From Fasciolopsis buskii (Eukaryota; Platyhelminthes; Trematoda; Plagiorchiida; Fasciolidae): 64,000 nucleotides of DNA. Both the position numbers and the translations under genes were made by a program. The notes under the pieces are model-generated. The model was not told the origin of the DNA. It did no database searches and saw nothing but the letters and a program-made list of their open reading frames with translations. The stretch is from assembly GCA_008360955.1 (NCBI GenBank), contig LUCM01008860.1:95735-159734 (forward strand), given 5' to 3'. How positions within the stretch are numbered: the stretch's first letter is position 1; every line of letters begins with the position of its first letter. This document shows, in pieces, positions 1-10,775 of the stretch.

Positions 1-2103
1 GGATAACGTCAGAATCATTATCCGAATCTTAGTCGCCGACTTCATTGTTGCCGTCACATCAGTACTATTTTTTCAACGAGCACGAATACGATTGCCATAC
101 CGACTTGCGAAATTCGACGAAAATGCACCCATCGATTAGATAACGCCAACCCGTAATTATTGCGGTCACCTTCGTATTCCGCATTACGGTTAGGTCAGCA
201 CAGAAGCTCGTAACAATGGCCAGGTTACGAAACCGGTTAGCAACTTAGCAGTGACGATGTAAACATTTCTACAAATCCGGTCAAACCGGAATGGTTTGGC
301 GTTTGGGTTGCCGGTTCTGAAATCGGCGCAAGGCTACCATGTCCACCCTTCAGGTCGTGAGGCGTACGTCAGCACCGGTCATATGTGTGTGTACGCATGC
401 AACAGGGGGAGGAGTGATCCATTGTTTGTCCACCGGTCTGCGAGCTCATGTTGATTTGTTTATTTGTCCGCTCATTTGTTTGTTTTTTTCAACGGAAACC
501 AGTGAATAATTCCTGTAACTAATGCCCTTCGGTTTTCGGGGTAAAGTAAAACTGAAAACTGGTTCGGTAATCAAAAGTGACATCTTTCCCCGACCGCCTT
601 ACAATTCTACAAGTGGGCACAAGCTTCGAACCATGAAAGTCACGGGATGGCCCAAAACACCATTACAAACGGGTCTTTCTATCCTGAATATAAAATCACG
701 TTGTCGCAACCGTATGAAACCTTGAAAAGGGCAGACACAAAATCACTTGGTTGAACGTTTTTTCTTTGAAATCGGCAACAGAAAATCCGGCTGTATTTGT
801 TTTATTTGCGCTGTCAGCTTCGCGAGTTCGAATCAAATTAGCAATTCTTTATTTACCAGAAAGCGTCCTTCCATCGAATGATAGTTATGCGGATAACGTC
901 CACCGTCACGTGATCACTTTCGTGTGATGCACAATGGCTACGAGAACACACACGCGCACTCACAAATACAGACTCGTAAGATGGCGGTGATAGGTTAAGT
1001 TTGAAGTTGAGGGGACAATAGCCAATGTGCCTCAGACCCGACAGGCTGAACATCGAGGGGTTCAGATTGTCATGATCACGGGTTCGATAATTTGCGACAC
1101 CTAATTCGTGTTGTCCGGATCAATTACTCACGTTCGCATCTTTCAAAGTGATGACCATGAGTTAGGGAATCAATAACTGGACAATAATTCCAGGCAACTT
1201 TTAAAAGTTATCCTTGTTCTACATTTATCCAGTAACCTGGTACAGAAACAATTACTTCCGAGTTCACTGAGTTCCTATTGGCGAAATTGTTCTCGTTTAA
1301 CGTTATTTTCCCCGTGTGTTTGAACCCCAGCGGCCACTAGGCATGCCCAAGGTATATCATTAAAAACGATTAACCCGGTGAACTGTGAACCCTCACGTCT
1401 ACGTGTTGAATGTTGAATCATAGTGAAAAAATGGAAAAGTGTATAAAGCTACGGTGTTCCCGACATGGTTGGCTATTTTGGAACACGCGGGGCTGTACGA
1501 AAGAAATTCGAGTCGCAAGGTTTTTGGGCGTGAGAAAACAAAGAGAACGGCTGTCGGATTTCCCATAGCCGTCTTCGGTACCATTTGTCCGACTAAATGT
1601 TCCACCCTATTGCAAAAAATTGGCCTAAACCTGTGACGTACCTTGTTATTGTTACCCGTTGTCGCGCTGCTTCCTAACGAGCACGCAGTCAACGGTTCTC
1701 GAGGTTCTCCGTATGCTTTGGCGCGTCCTGATGGGAGTATTCTAGTGAAGGGGAACCGAACCTCCAGGACAGATAAGAAACCAAGGACGAGTTAGATCGA
1801 AATTTCACTCGTAAATTTTGTCGACTCTAACTGAGCGAAAAAATGAGACAGGCTGGTCGACAAGAGTGAGCCAGTTAAAAAAACGTGTCCCACTAAAATA
1901 GAATTGACATATTGCACAAAACTGGGATAAGTTTGGTTCCCGTATTGTTTTCTCATTACTTTCGCACCTCGCCCCTGGTCGAGGCCCATTTGTTGGACTA
2001 TGAAATGAGATGCGAAATCAAGCTTTTAAAATATGAGGTAAATATGATATGGGCAACACAAGTGATTTATAGGTGATTCTTACTGATTTGAATACTCAAC
2101 TAG
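1..2103. other. Anonymous sequence upstream of the follistatin-like exon
   Basis: I see no coding exon, RNA gene or recognisable element here. Short open frames occur on both strands, for example 1399-1692 (-) and 1439-1636 (+), but they overlap each other, resemble no family I know and lack convincing splice sites. If the exon at 2104 is internal, part of this stretch is intron of the same gene. The last bases before 2104 serve as its splice acceptor. Confidence 0.5.
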
Positions 2104-2600
2104 CACCAACCTCCAATTCGGTCACTCATCCAACTGCATCTATCTAGCCAAAGCAACCTGCAACAATGTGGTCTGTCCGCGAGAGGGCATGGTCTGTCGC
2201 CCGCATCATGAAACGGGCCAGCCGGTCTGTTTGGACTGTTCCAATCTTCCCACGGACTGTAACGCCTCATTTCGCAAATCCCGCTTTGGTGATTTGAAAA
2301 GAGACAGCGTTTCCCGTTTTGGGGATCCGGTTTGGTCAACTCAGACCCAGACAAATGGTTGGCCTGCAGTTTGTGGTTCGAATCGGCGCACGTATGCGAA
2401 TACGTGTTTTCTGCACATTGTCAATTGTCTGAGCAATCATTTTGTCGATCTCAGTTCGCCAAAACACTGCGAAACGCCCGGATCTGGTGATTCCACCGGG
2501 AATCCTGGCAACGAACTTACTAGTAATGACAGTCCCCGTGGTGACGCATTTGAAAGTGTCGCGAGGAACGGGGATGGCATTCAGCATCGATTTGCCAGAA
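2104..2600 (+). CDS. Follistatin-like protein, exon with one follistatin/Kazal module
   Basis: Follistatins are secreted glycoproteins that bind activin/BMP-type TGF-beta ligands outside the cell. The frame is open from an AG acceptor at 2102-2103 to a strong GTGAGT donor at 2601. It enters in the third base of a codon and leaves after the first base. The module starts with C-I-Y-L-A-K-A-T-C, close to the C-I-x-A-K-x-C start of the third vertebrate follistatin module. Next comes the EGF-like half with spacing C-x4-C-x6-C-x10-C-x2-C, then a Kazal core VCGSNRRTYANTC followed by x6-C and a final C in SPKHC. About 36 residues (Arg/Asp/Ser-rich, with SRFGD seen twice) are inserted between the first two Kazal cysteines. 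A Ser/Gly/Asn-rich tail of about 40 residues follows, as expected at the end of a follistatin. Joining to an acceptor at 3934 would add only three residues and a stop. Testican, SPARC or agrin modules are alternatives. The domain call is secure; the protein name is inferred. Confidence 0.8.
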
Positions 2601-3649
2601 GTGAGTAATTGCTTTCCGGAGGAAATTTGCATGGGTTCATCTCACCCCGTTGATCGCAGTAATTGTTTTCGGTGAATGTCATACTTGCTCTTGAATATGT
2701 GCGTGCGTGTGTGTGCATATGTGTTCATTTGTCAGCTACAAATCTACGGAGGCATCTTGCCGGAATCGGAATTTTACGTTAAAAATTAAAATACCGAAAT
2801 GTCAGTCCAGTCGCCCATCTGATTAGGTTTCATCAGTCACGTTTGTCCTATAGGGCCGGCAAATCCCAATTGACAAGCACAAGAGTCTTAGATGAGCTCA
2901 TCATACCCACTCTACCGTATACCATTCGGACGTCGGTTTAAACTAACCTTACAACACTAATGCTATTCCCGGCCGAAAATTAGACCCTATACGCGAATAG
3001 TCGGAGAAGGACAAAAGTCCTCTCGGTATGCATCCACATGTCACTCATGGTTACCTTGAAAGATGGCTTCCCCAAGGTTATCAACTCTAATGGCTCGTTT
3101 TCAAATTCTCAAAATTGTTCTGTTGTCGTCCAGGAAAAGTAGGAAGTGATAATTCACCTTCCTGGATGAACATCTCTTTCCGGTTTCCAATTTTTCAGTG
3201 CTCCATTGGAATGATTGAAATCGTAGACAAGCGGAAAACAAACGAATCAGAAATTCCGAAATTGATTTTGATTGTAACGTATTTTGTTATTTGGATTCGA
3301 AACAAAAATAATCACTTGTAGGGCAAATGGAAAGCTGTTATTTCCCGTGGTAACTTGCCGAGCCTTGGAACAATAGTGTCTGCAACCTAGTGAAAAATTC
3401 CTGGTGATCAGCAAGCCACGTTGAACTTATTTGTAAGTCTTATTTACATTCGACCTTTCTAGAAAGAATTCATCAGCCCTCGGAGTCGATCACTTTGTAG
3501 CAAAGATCCGTGACCGCGTAGTGCTTGGTAATTGAATGCTATGCCGACGGAACAGAAAAACCGTAGAATAACGGTCCAGACAGCCTAATGGTCAGTGTGT
3601 TCGTTACATATTCGTTCTATCCCGAATCGGTGTTCAATTCGAAGCTGGC

Positions 3650-3650
<1 letters not shown>
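2601..3650 (+). other. Probable intron or 3' flank of the follistatin-like gene
   Basis: Begins with the GTGAGT donor. It contains a short GT-rich tract at 2699-2723 and otherwise no recognisable coding sequence. At 3585-3648 a tRNA-like pair of boxes (an A-box-like TAATGGTCAG and a B-box-like GGTGTTCAATTC about 40 bases later) may be a worn SINE head. It sits directly before an AT microsatellite. Confidence 0.35.

Positions 3651-3687
<37 letters not shown>
3651..3687. repeat. (AT)n microsatellite
   Basis: About 37 bases of alternating A and T with a single C interruption. Confidence 0.95.
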
Positions 3688-3934
3688 ACCAAGTATAGAA
3701 AGACCTACCTACATCCTTCAGTTGAGAAAAGGGCATCTCGAACAAGTGCCGTGTCATGAGAATATTGCTTACTACACCCAAGTTTGCTAGTTCAACCCCG
3801 GTTCTAGTACTCGATTCTATCTCTGGTAAACATTCGAACCCACAAGCTGTCCCGAATACATACTAATTTTGTTTTTTATACTCTCTGAACCATTGAATAC
3901 ATTGAAACAAAATATATTGTTTCTCCTGTTCCAG

Positions 3935-3945
3935 GTGGACACTGA
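3935..3945 (+). CDS. Possible terminal mini-exon of the follistatin-like gene
   Basis: A strong pyrimidine tract and CAG acceptor end at 3934. The donor after 2600 leaves one base (A). Adding the first two bases here gives Ser, then Gly, His and TGA. This would end the protein just after its low-complexity tail, as in follistatins. An alternative reading from the same acceptor (phase 0) is open for about 35 codons before TGA but does not fit the phase of the exon at 2104-2600. Only one acceptor and phase agreement support this. Confidence 0.25.
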
Positions 3946-5815
3946 AATTTCTACTTGTGATGCGCAAATATCGGCTGTCTGTTCAGAGTACACACACATG
4001 GATTTGTTCAGTACTAACATTTTCCACCATCCGAAGGCCTGACAAACCGTACCAGTCCTACAGAGCATACGTGTTGAACTTACCTGATCTTTTACTGTTG
4101 TTCTGTTTTTCAGTTCATTTTCGGTCGCCACACGTAGGCACATACATACATACATATACATATACACACAAACACGCACACTTGCAAAGTCTATTGTCTT
4201 GCTGTCAACTTTTTCACATTTGGTCTGTTACTGTTTTGAACCTGGCAAGTATTGTCTAATCATTCTTGCAATCGAACACGAGCACTCACTTGGGACGAAA
4301 ATTCGATCCGTGCGGACAGCTTGGCTCGCAAACTAAACTGTCGATATGGTCTATCACTTCTGGCCAAAACAGTGATATATTTGTGAAGATAGAACTAATA
4401 TGCTCACATTCTAGGCGAGGTTGGACGCTATTCATTTGGGCCAGGCTCGAATGTGCCAGCTGTTTCTAGTTGCGTTTCTTCCTGCAGACACGGCCAAATG
4501 TGCACACCGTCCAAGCGCGTTCCGTGGCTCGATAACGACTCATCCGATGTGACTAACAGGGGAGATTGATTTCAGCGTGCCAATCATTCAATCAATCAAT
4601 CGTTCGGAATACCCAGGTGTTCGATCACAACAAGCTGACTGACATACCTGTAGTCCTCTTACGACTGGTAAGTCGTGATTGCTTTGAGAATCTTTGGTTG
4701 AACCCACCTACCCGCCCAAGCCCGGAGACGATGGCGTCGATTACCGTCAAAAGATCTCACTCGTTCATCGACTCAACCACTCGACTAATGGTACTAACTC
4801 TCTCCGTCCCTGCCCTCACGCTGTCGTTGTCACTGACCCACTCACTCACTCGTTCTTTCTTGATCCCTCTATCAACCGATTGTAAACCCAATCATTGATG
4901 ATGAAAGCACGCACGTACGCATGCACGCACGCACACGCACCACCCCCCACACAGATGCCCGCTGAAGCATCATTGCACAAGCTCTTTCAGCACAGAAAGA
5001 CAAAAAAAATAAAAACAAAATAAAATAAAATGACCACAATTTGCATTTCATCAGACCTATTTGTTCTTTATCCGGCCTGTATTTCCCCACCCGGTGTTTT
5101 GTGATCACACCATGTTCATTGTTCACTTCGGACCAGTGTTAACCTTACTTGGGATACCATCGAAATTGTTTGAGATGATGAGCGAACAGGTTTGCCTGAT
5201 CCATGATCTGACAGAATGAGGCACCCAAGTTTTGAACTGGAAGGGGTACAGACAGTTTTCAGGCAGCACACTTTGCCCGCGTTTCCTAGCCAGTCTTCTG
5301 CTTGCAGTTTGTGAACCAGTTCTTTTGTGATTTTTTAAAAGTTCTAACTACAATTTCACCAATGGTATTCGTTCACAAGTGAACTAATTTGACGAGTTAC
5401 GAGAAACGGGAATAGGATGAATAGGTAGATGAGTAGAAAATTATATCAAAGAGTGATAAATCTTGGGCTGGATCAGAGCTGCTCCAACGAGTTCGGCATC
5501 AGATAATCGGCGGACGGGCACACCCTCGCCATCACACTCCCGCCGATTCAATCAGAGGTTACGTAGCTCACGGGGGGATTCGTTATTTAACAGTGATAGG
5601 ATCAAAAGGACAGACTCATGTTTATGGCCCTCAACAGATGAAGGGAAAAGGACAAGCTCCATTATACGGATATATCCGGTAAGGTTGTTTTTAAAGTAGG
5701 AAATAATGTGGTACTCGTGTTATTCACTAACAGAATACTCTAGGTTGCTTCGGGTACGACCTTAAAAAACCGAGATTTATGTCACAATATCTTTTGGTTT
5801 TCCTTCGCAGTAGCA
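3946..5815. other. Anonymous sequence with CA-rich and ACGC-rich simple tracts
   Basis: No gene recognised. Imperfect CATA/CACA repeats occur at about 4140-4182 and a GCACGCAC-type tract at about 4905-4950. The open frames that cross these tracts are low-complexity artefacts. Confidence 0.5.
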
Positions 5816-5936
5816 TATTTCACATATGGATGGATGAACAAAGTTTGCCCAGAAGCACATGACCGGTTGTGCGGTTATTGCCGGTCTTTAGATATGCGTA
5901 CTCGGTATTATTCTGCCCAACTATCCCTATACTAGT
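5816..5936 (+). repeat. Interspersed repeat C, copy 1 (coding-like)
   Basis: Shares a segment with 6106-6190 and 18184-18300. The common part reads in one frame as roughly M-N-K-x-x-P-E-A-x-D-R-L, followed by an Arg/Tyr-rich stretch and M-x-T-R. This suggests a fragment of a once-coding mobile element, but I cannot assign the family. Confidence 0.5.
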
Positions 5937-6105
5937 ACGCTGCATTCTTAGTTTCACACTAGGATCTGATTTGAATCTTTAGGAGCGTGAATGGATAATA
6001 AGTCCATTGGAGAATCACATGTTCATTCCTTGGAGGATTTTCGTCGGTCAGACCAAGCTAACCTTCAGAAGGGGGACAGAAGGCCCATAAGTAGTGGTTT
6101 TTCTC

Positions 6106-6190
6106 CTCAGTAGTATGTTTCGCATACGGATGGATGAATAAAATCTGCCCAGAAATACACGGCCGGTTTTTTGAAAATTCGTAAACATAT
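6106..6190 (+). repeat. Interspersed repeat C, copy 2 (partial)
   Basis: Repeats the start of the element at 5816 about 290 bases away and in the same orientation, including the GGATGGATGAA core and CCCAGAA. Similarity fades after about 75 bases. Confidence 0.45.
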
Positions 6191-6794
6191 GAACCAAACG
6201 ATAACAGAACACACAGGTACGTGGAAAACTGTCAATCTTTGAGTATTCTCAATCAGATTTCGCCACTCAAAAGGATTTATTAGACATGCCACACCCAAAT
6301 AGGTACTTGTGTAATCAATTAGATGGACCAATGTGGCGTTCGTGCGTGCACCCAAGTGGAAATCCGCAAACTAATCGATAGACTGGGCTTGAACAAGGTA
6401 CGACCAGTAGTTCGACATAAGGTTTAGTAGAACATAGTATAATAAGGCACCCATTGCAAACAGGATTAAAAGGGTAGATTATCAATTAGGTGAAATGGGT
6501 TGCTTGATACGCGATTGTTTTTGGGACAAGGTTGAGACAATCATACCGATAAAATGTGGATATTGGGTGAGACATTGTGCGCACTTGAGATGCATCGATG
6601 ACAGTAAATAGCGGCGGAGTGCAGGATTGAAAAAAAAACGTATTTATGGGCAATCATTTTTTCTATGTACAACCAACCAGTGTAAACGATGGAGGCTCCT
6701 TGATACATACACTAGGCTTGGTTAAAATCTGTTAAGTTCTCACAACCATCAACCTCGTGATAACGTTTTTGTCTCACAGATTCGCATACTCAAC

Positions 6795-7316
6795 AGAGAA
6801 ATGAACGAAAAACAGTGAACTAATATAAGCAAAAAGTAATTATAAAAAGATGTTTAGGAGAAGAAAGACTTCGAATGCAAGAACGCCAGTAACTGCAACA
6901 GTGAATCAGATCGTTCCGTGGTTCCATCCACTGCCTGAATAGGAGCAGACATGGTGAATCTCAGTTCGAGGATTTAACTGCAACTTTGCCGGACAGTCCA
7001 TTGGTTAGGGCTTTGATACCTTTTCACCTTATCATGCATTAATTACCATGACCAATCTGCCAATCAGTACCTAACTAGGAGGAAAGTGTTCATCACGGTC
7101 TATGGGCAAGCGTAGCGCATGACCAAACCAATGCGACCTGCTCAAGTTCAGTACTTCTAAAAATTGGAACCTAGGGCCCAGTACCCTGGGCATAACCCCG
7201 GAGTTACGAGTAAAGCTCTCATCATACTGTACGAAGATACCAGTGTATACACCTATCCGAAATGGACGTTCTTCTAAACTGCATATCAGGACCGATCTCT
7301 CAACTGCTGCGTACAA
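6795..7316 (-). mobile_element. RTE-clade LINE, 3' fragment (subfamily B)
   Basis: Read on the - strand, 7316-7071 encodes the C-terminal tail typical of RTE ORFs: a ..Y..V.RSVL-type start and later L-N-L-S-R-S-H-W-F-G-H-A-L-R-L-P-I-D-R, which matches the LNLNRLRWLGHVLRMP-type motif of the family. The 3' part (about 6795-7050) is shared with the fragments at 43550-43753 and 53075-53400, including CTTCGAATGCAAGAAC on the + strand. Stops and frame changes show it is dead. Confidence 0.7.
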
Positions 7317-7657
7317 CTGAACTTTGATCGACCACCGGACGGCATGCGGACCCGCAGAAGCCTCAAGTTGCTAAGTGTTAATTGTGCCTTCTGGATGCCG
7401 AACGAGACTTCAACCTGGCGGGATAAGACTATTTCATAATTTTGCAAAACAAAAAATGATCAATCAGACCCTTCGTAAAGACTTCTCGGCAAGTCGGGGT
7501 TTCCTACGAGAAGTTGTGTATCACCAGAGTCGGTAGTCGTGCGTCATCTATCTGTGACGGTTGCAAAACCAGCGACGGACAGATGTTGTGTCATGTTTTG
7601 TTACATTTTAGCTTTTGCTTCTTTCCTGAATGAAACCATTGTGCACATCGCTTTCAG

Positions 7658-7783
7658 GAAGGCGATTTCGGCCTTGATAGTACTGCCACTGTGGAGAATT
7701 CATGTGCCATAAACCGCTGGGACCAAACTCAAATGGCCCAAGGAAAACCGTTCATGGCAGCTTTTATTCAAGTTCGATGGAAG
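7658..7783 (+). CDS. Candidate coding exon, unknown protein
   Basis: A 126-base segment is open in one frame for exactly 42 codons between a strong acceptor (ATCGCTTTCAG, ending 7657) and a good donor (AAG|GTGAAT). It enters and leaves in phase 0. The sequence has mixed composition, starts E-G-D-F-G-L-D, contains N-S-C-A-I-N-R-W-D and ends A-A-F-I-Q-V-R-W-K. I do not recognise a family. It lies 5 kb downstream of the follistatin-like exon on the same strand, but its phase does not fit that exon's donor directly, so it may belong to a different gene. Confidence 0.35.
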
Positions 7784-8229
7784 GTGAATATCGACTTTTG
7801 TAGGGTTCCGAAAAGGAAGAAGCAGATTTATAGCAGTAGTCCCATGACTTTATCACTGGCGAGTTGTACAATGACAATAATAATGGCATTAATTATTGTA
7901 ATGCCAGTAACTCGTCATAGACACTAAGCTGGTCAGGGATCCACACAGCTGCGATGACGTCGCGCTGATTGCGTCATTCGATAGTCCGAGCGAAAACGTT
8001 GCATGAGGAAGGTGATGAAAAGCGATGAATCAAATAGGTCAGCTAACGAATCGATCAATGAGTGTTGATCATAGAAGACCAGTGTAAGCTATTTTGTGCC
8101 AACATGATTCGACTTTTCCCACTAGGATAAGTTGGATCGGGAGATAGGATCGAGTGTCGATTGACCAGTCTAAACCAGAGCAGATTTCACTCCTTCCTTT
8201 TTCCATTCTAAACAATGATAATATGTACC

Positions 8230-10775
8230 AGTTGAAAATATGAGTTCCGAAAAACTAGTGCACGACACGGTTCGCGTCGCACGGTGACATGGCGTTCTAA
8301 CTCGATGGGAAATCTGAGTCAGATCGACCATATTACAGGAACCTACCGTTGGCGCAGTTCTTTCCAGAACTGTAGGTCGAACTGGACCACGTATGTCGAA
8401 TCGGACCATGCGTTAGTTTTCATGCGATTTTTGCTGCAGCACAACGGCCAACGACGCAGGCCACAAACCCGATTAGATGTCAAACGTCTGTCTAATTCGG
8501 CTGTTCGCAAAAGCTATGAGCAGAAACTGTTCGAGTAACTAAGACCTCCGACGAGCAACAGTATAGACAAGCAATGGGATCAAATCAAGCAGGCGATGCA
8601 TTTGACAGCAGATTTCGCCTGCTGTCCTAGATCTGGCGTTCACCAAAAACACTAGATCTCGCAAGGGTCGCTGGGCCTAATGGAGTACGAACGCGAGCTG
8701 CCTAACTGCAAGGAAGTGAATAAGATGCGTCAGCAGTTGCAGCGTCAGTTGACGATAAGTCTTAAGAATGACCTCGAAAACTGGTGGGTCAAGGTAGCCG
8801 AAGAGGTGGAGGAAGCGGTCGCTTCAGGTTACAATCAAAGACTGTTTGGGTTTATACGTGACAGCGGTGGGCGGCGAACTTCGGTTAGTGAAGTCGTATG
8901 CCATAGGAGTGGAGAGCTCATCCATTGTAAACAACGAAGGCTGGACCGTTGGGCTGAGCACTTTAGGGATTAGTTTAACTGGCCACAGGCTGACGTATTT
9001 AGTCCAACGTCTGGAGCTGTGAATCCTTGGGAGGCTTCTGTCGACCCCCCTCCCAATGGAATTGAAAGTGGAGTATTATATTCGACTTTCGAAAAGCGGA
9101 AAAGCAACCGGTCCGTTGAATATTCCCAGTTCTTTTCAAATTGGATAGAGAAGCTCTGATGAAATCAATTACCTTCTTGTTTCATGAAATTTGGGACAAA
9201 GAGCGTATTCCGTTATCGTCGGATAAGTCACTGATTGTACCCATCTTCAAGAAGGGTAAACGGAACACTGTAGCAATCATCGTGGGATTAGTTTAATTCT
9301 GGTGGTTACTAAGGTGCTAGCTTCAATAGTGCTGCGCTGTTTGACACCGATTCGCGAGAGTAATATCCGCGAACAACAGGCCGGATGTCATCCAGGTCGA
9401 GGTTGCATCGATCAGATATTCACTCTCCGACAGTTACTCGAAACGCACCACACGCACCGCCGCTCTACGATCGTAGTCTTTCTCGACTTGAAAGCTGCTT
9501 TCGACTCAATGGATCGGACAGCCCCATTCAGTGCTCTCCACGGGAAGAGTATGCCAACGAAGTTTGTGAACCTGTTTCGAGCATCGTACTCGTATACCTA
9601 CGGTCGCGTGAGGGTATACGGGTGGCAAGGGTGTCCCATCTCTCCATTCCTGTCCAACTTAATCATGGAGGAGGTGATGGAAAATGTTTTAGGAGTTCTC
9701 CGGGATGTGGGAGTCGAACTGGGAAATGGAAGGAAGCTGTGTGACCTAGATTATGCAGATGATGTTGTGCGCCTTTTCCGGTCTGCGGACCATGCACAAT
9801 GGGCACTAGATAGACTCGAGATTGGTTGCTCGGTTTGGCATGTGCTTTACACCTTCAAAGTGCAAAGTTCTGTTACAGGACTGGACGGCAGTAGCACCGA
9901 ACTTGATACTGGATGGAGGGGAACTCACGATTATCGACCGTTTCACCTACCTTGGCAGCTGTTTGTCGAACGACGGTAGCTCGGCAGTGGTGGTAAACAC
10001 GCGTATATCAAAGGCTCGAGCGGCGTATGCTGGATTGAAGCACTTGTGGCATCAGCCTGATATTTCAATGAAAATGAAATTGAAAGGTCGTATGTGCTGT
10101 GCCGAGGTGCGCTTAGTTCTGTTTTACGGTTGCAAGACATGGATTTTGCGTATGGGCGATGTTCATCACTTGGGTGTTTTCGATCACCGATGTCTATGTA
10201 GTGTGGCCAGGATTGGACGGATTGACCAGGTGAGTAATGTGAAGGTCAGTAAGCTAATATTAAGTGCTAATTCTGAGAATACCTTATATCAGTATATGAA
10301 ACTTCGTAAACTACGTTGGTTGGGTCACGTGTTGCGTATGGTAAACAATCGTCTACCATAGTGTCCTATTTTGCATTCCTCCCACGGACTGTAGGTCAGC
10401 AGATGATGCGGCTACGTGCAATGAGAAAATGTACAGCAAACTTAAGTAACGTAGATGTCTCATGTCCTCGTGGTTCGGGTTCGAAAGACTCGTCAACTAC
10501 GTGGCTGGAGACACTGAAGAATATGGCAGTGAACCGTGAACAGTGGTGATCGTGTTGTCATTTTCTATCGAATCAGAATGATTGAAAACGTGCGTTTGTC
10601 CAGTTACACTGTGTTCCATGTGTTGGCTGCAGCGGCATCTTTTATTTTCCTACATGCGTAGGTCCACTCCCTGTGCCCCTTAGATATTCACGCTTCTTAT
10701 GGAAACATGAAACCCTATGGAAAAGGCAGCGGTCAGTGACGCTTGCCTTGCTGTTTAACGCTGAACAATGATGTA
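8230..10775 (+). mobile_element. RTE-clade LINE (SR2-like), 5'-truncated copy A
   Basis: The homology starts at about 8230, inside the endonuclease domain. It runs through reverse transcriptase and the C-terminal domain into a 3' region shared with the copy at 62775-64000, including the segment at 10700-10765 that is the reverse complement of about 62780-62830. Missing endonuclease N-terminus fits the usual 5' truncation of target-primed retrotransposition. The 3' end is placed near 10775, where similarity to the other copy stops. Confidence 0.85.
8284..10549 (+). pseudogene. RTE endonuclease-reverse transcriptase, broken frame
   Basis: An RTE ORF encodes an APE-like endonuclease and a reverse transcriptase that copies the element at a nicked target. 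The end of the endonuclease is at 8284-8538, with Q-I-D-H-I and the S-D-H-A-L-V catalytic box. A linker follows at 8680-8973. The RT is at 9302-9800, with R-E-Q-Q-A-G-C-H-P-G-R-G-C-I-D at about residues 23-37, F-L-D-L-K-A-A-F-D at 60-68 and L-D-Y-A-D-D at 149-154 of that frame. The C-terminal region is at 9822-10549. At least three frameshifts or stops break it. About 14 residues before Q-G-C-P-I-S-P-F are missing compared with the copy at the right edge, so the RT is also internally deleted. Confidence 0.85.
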
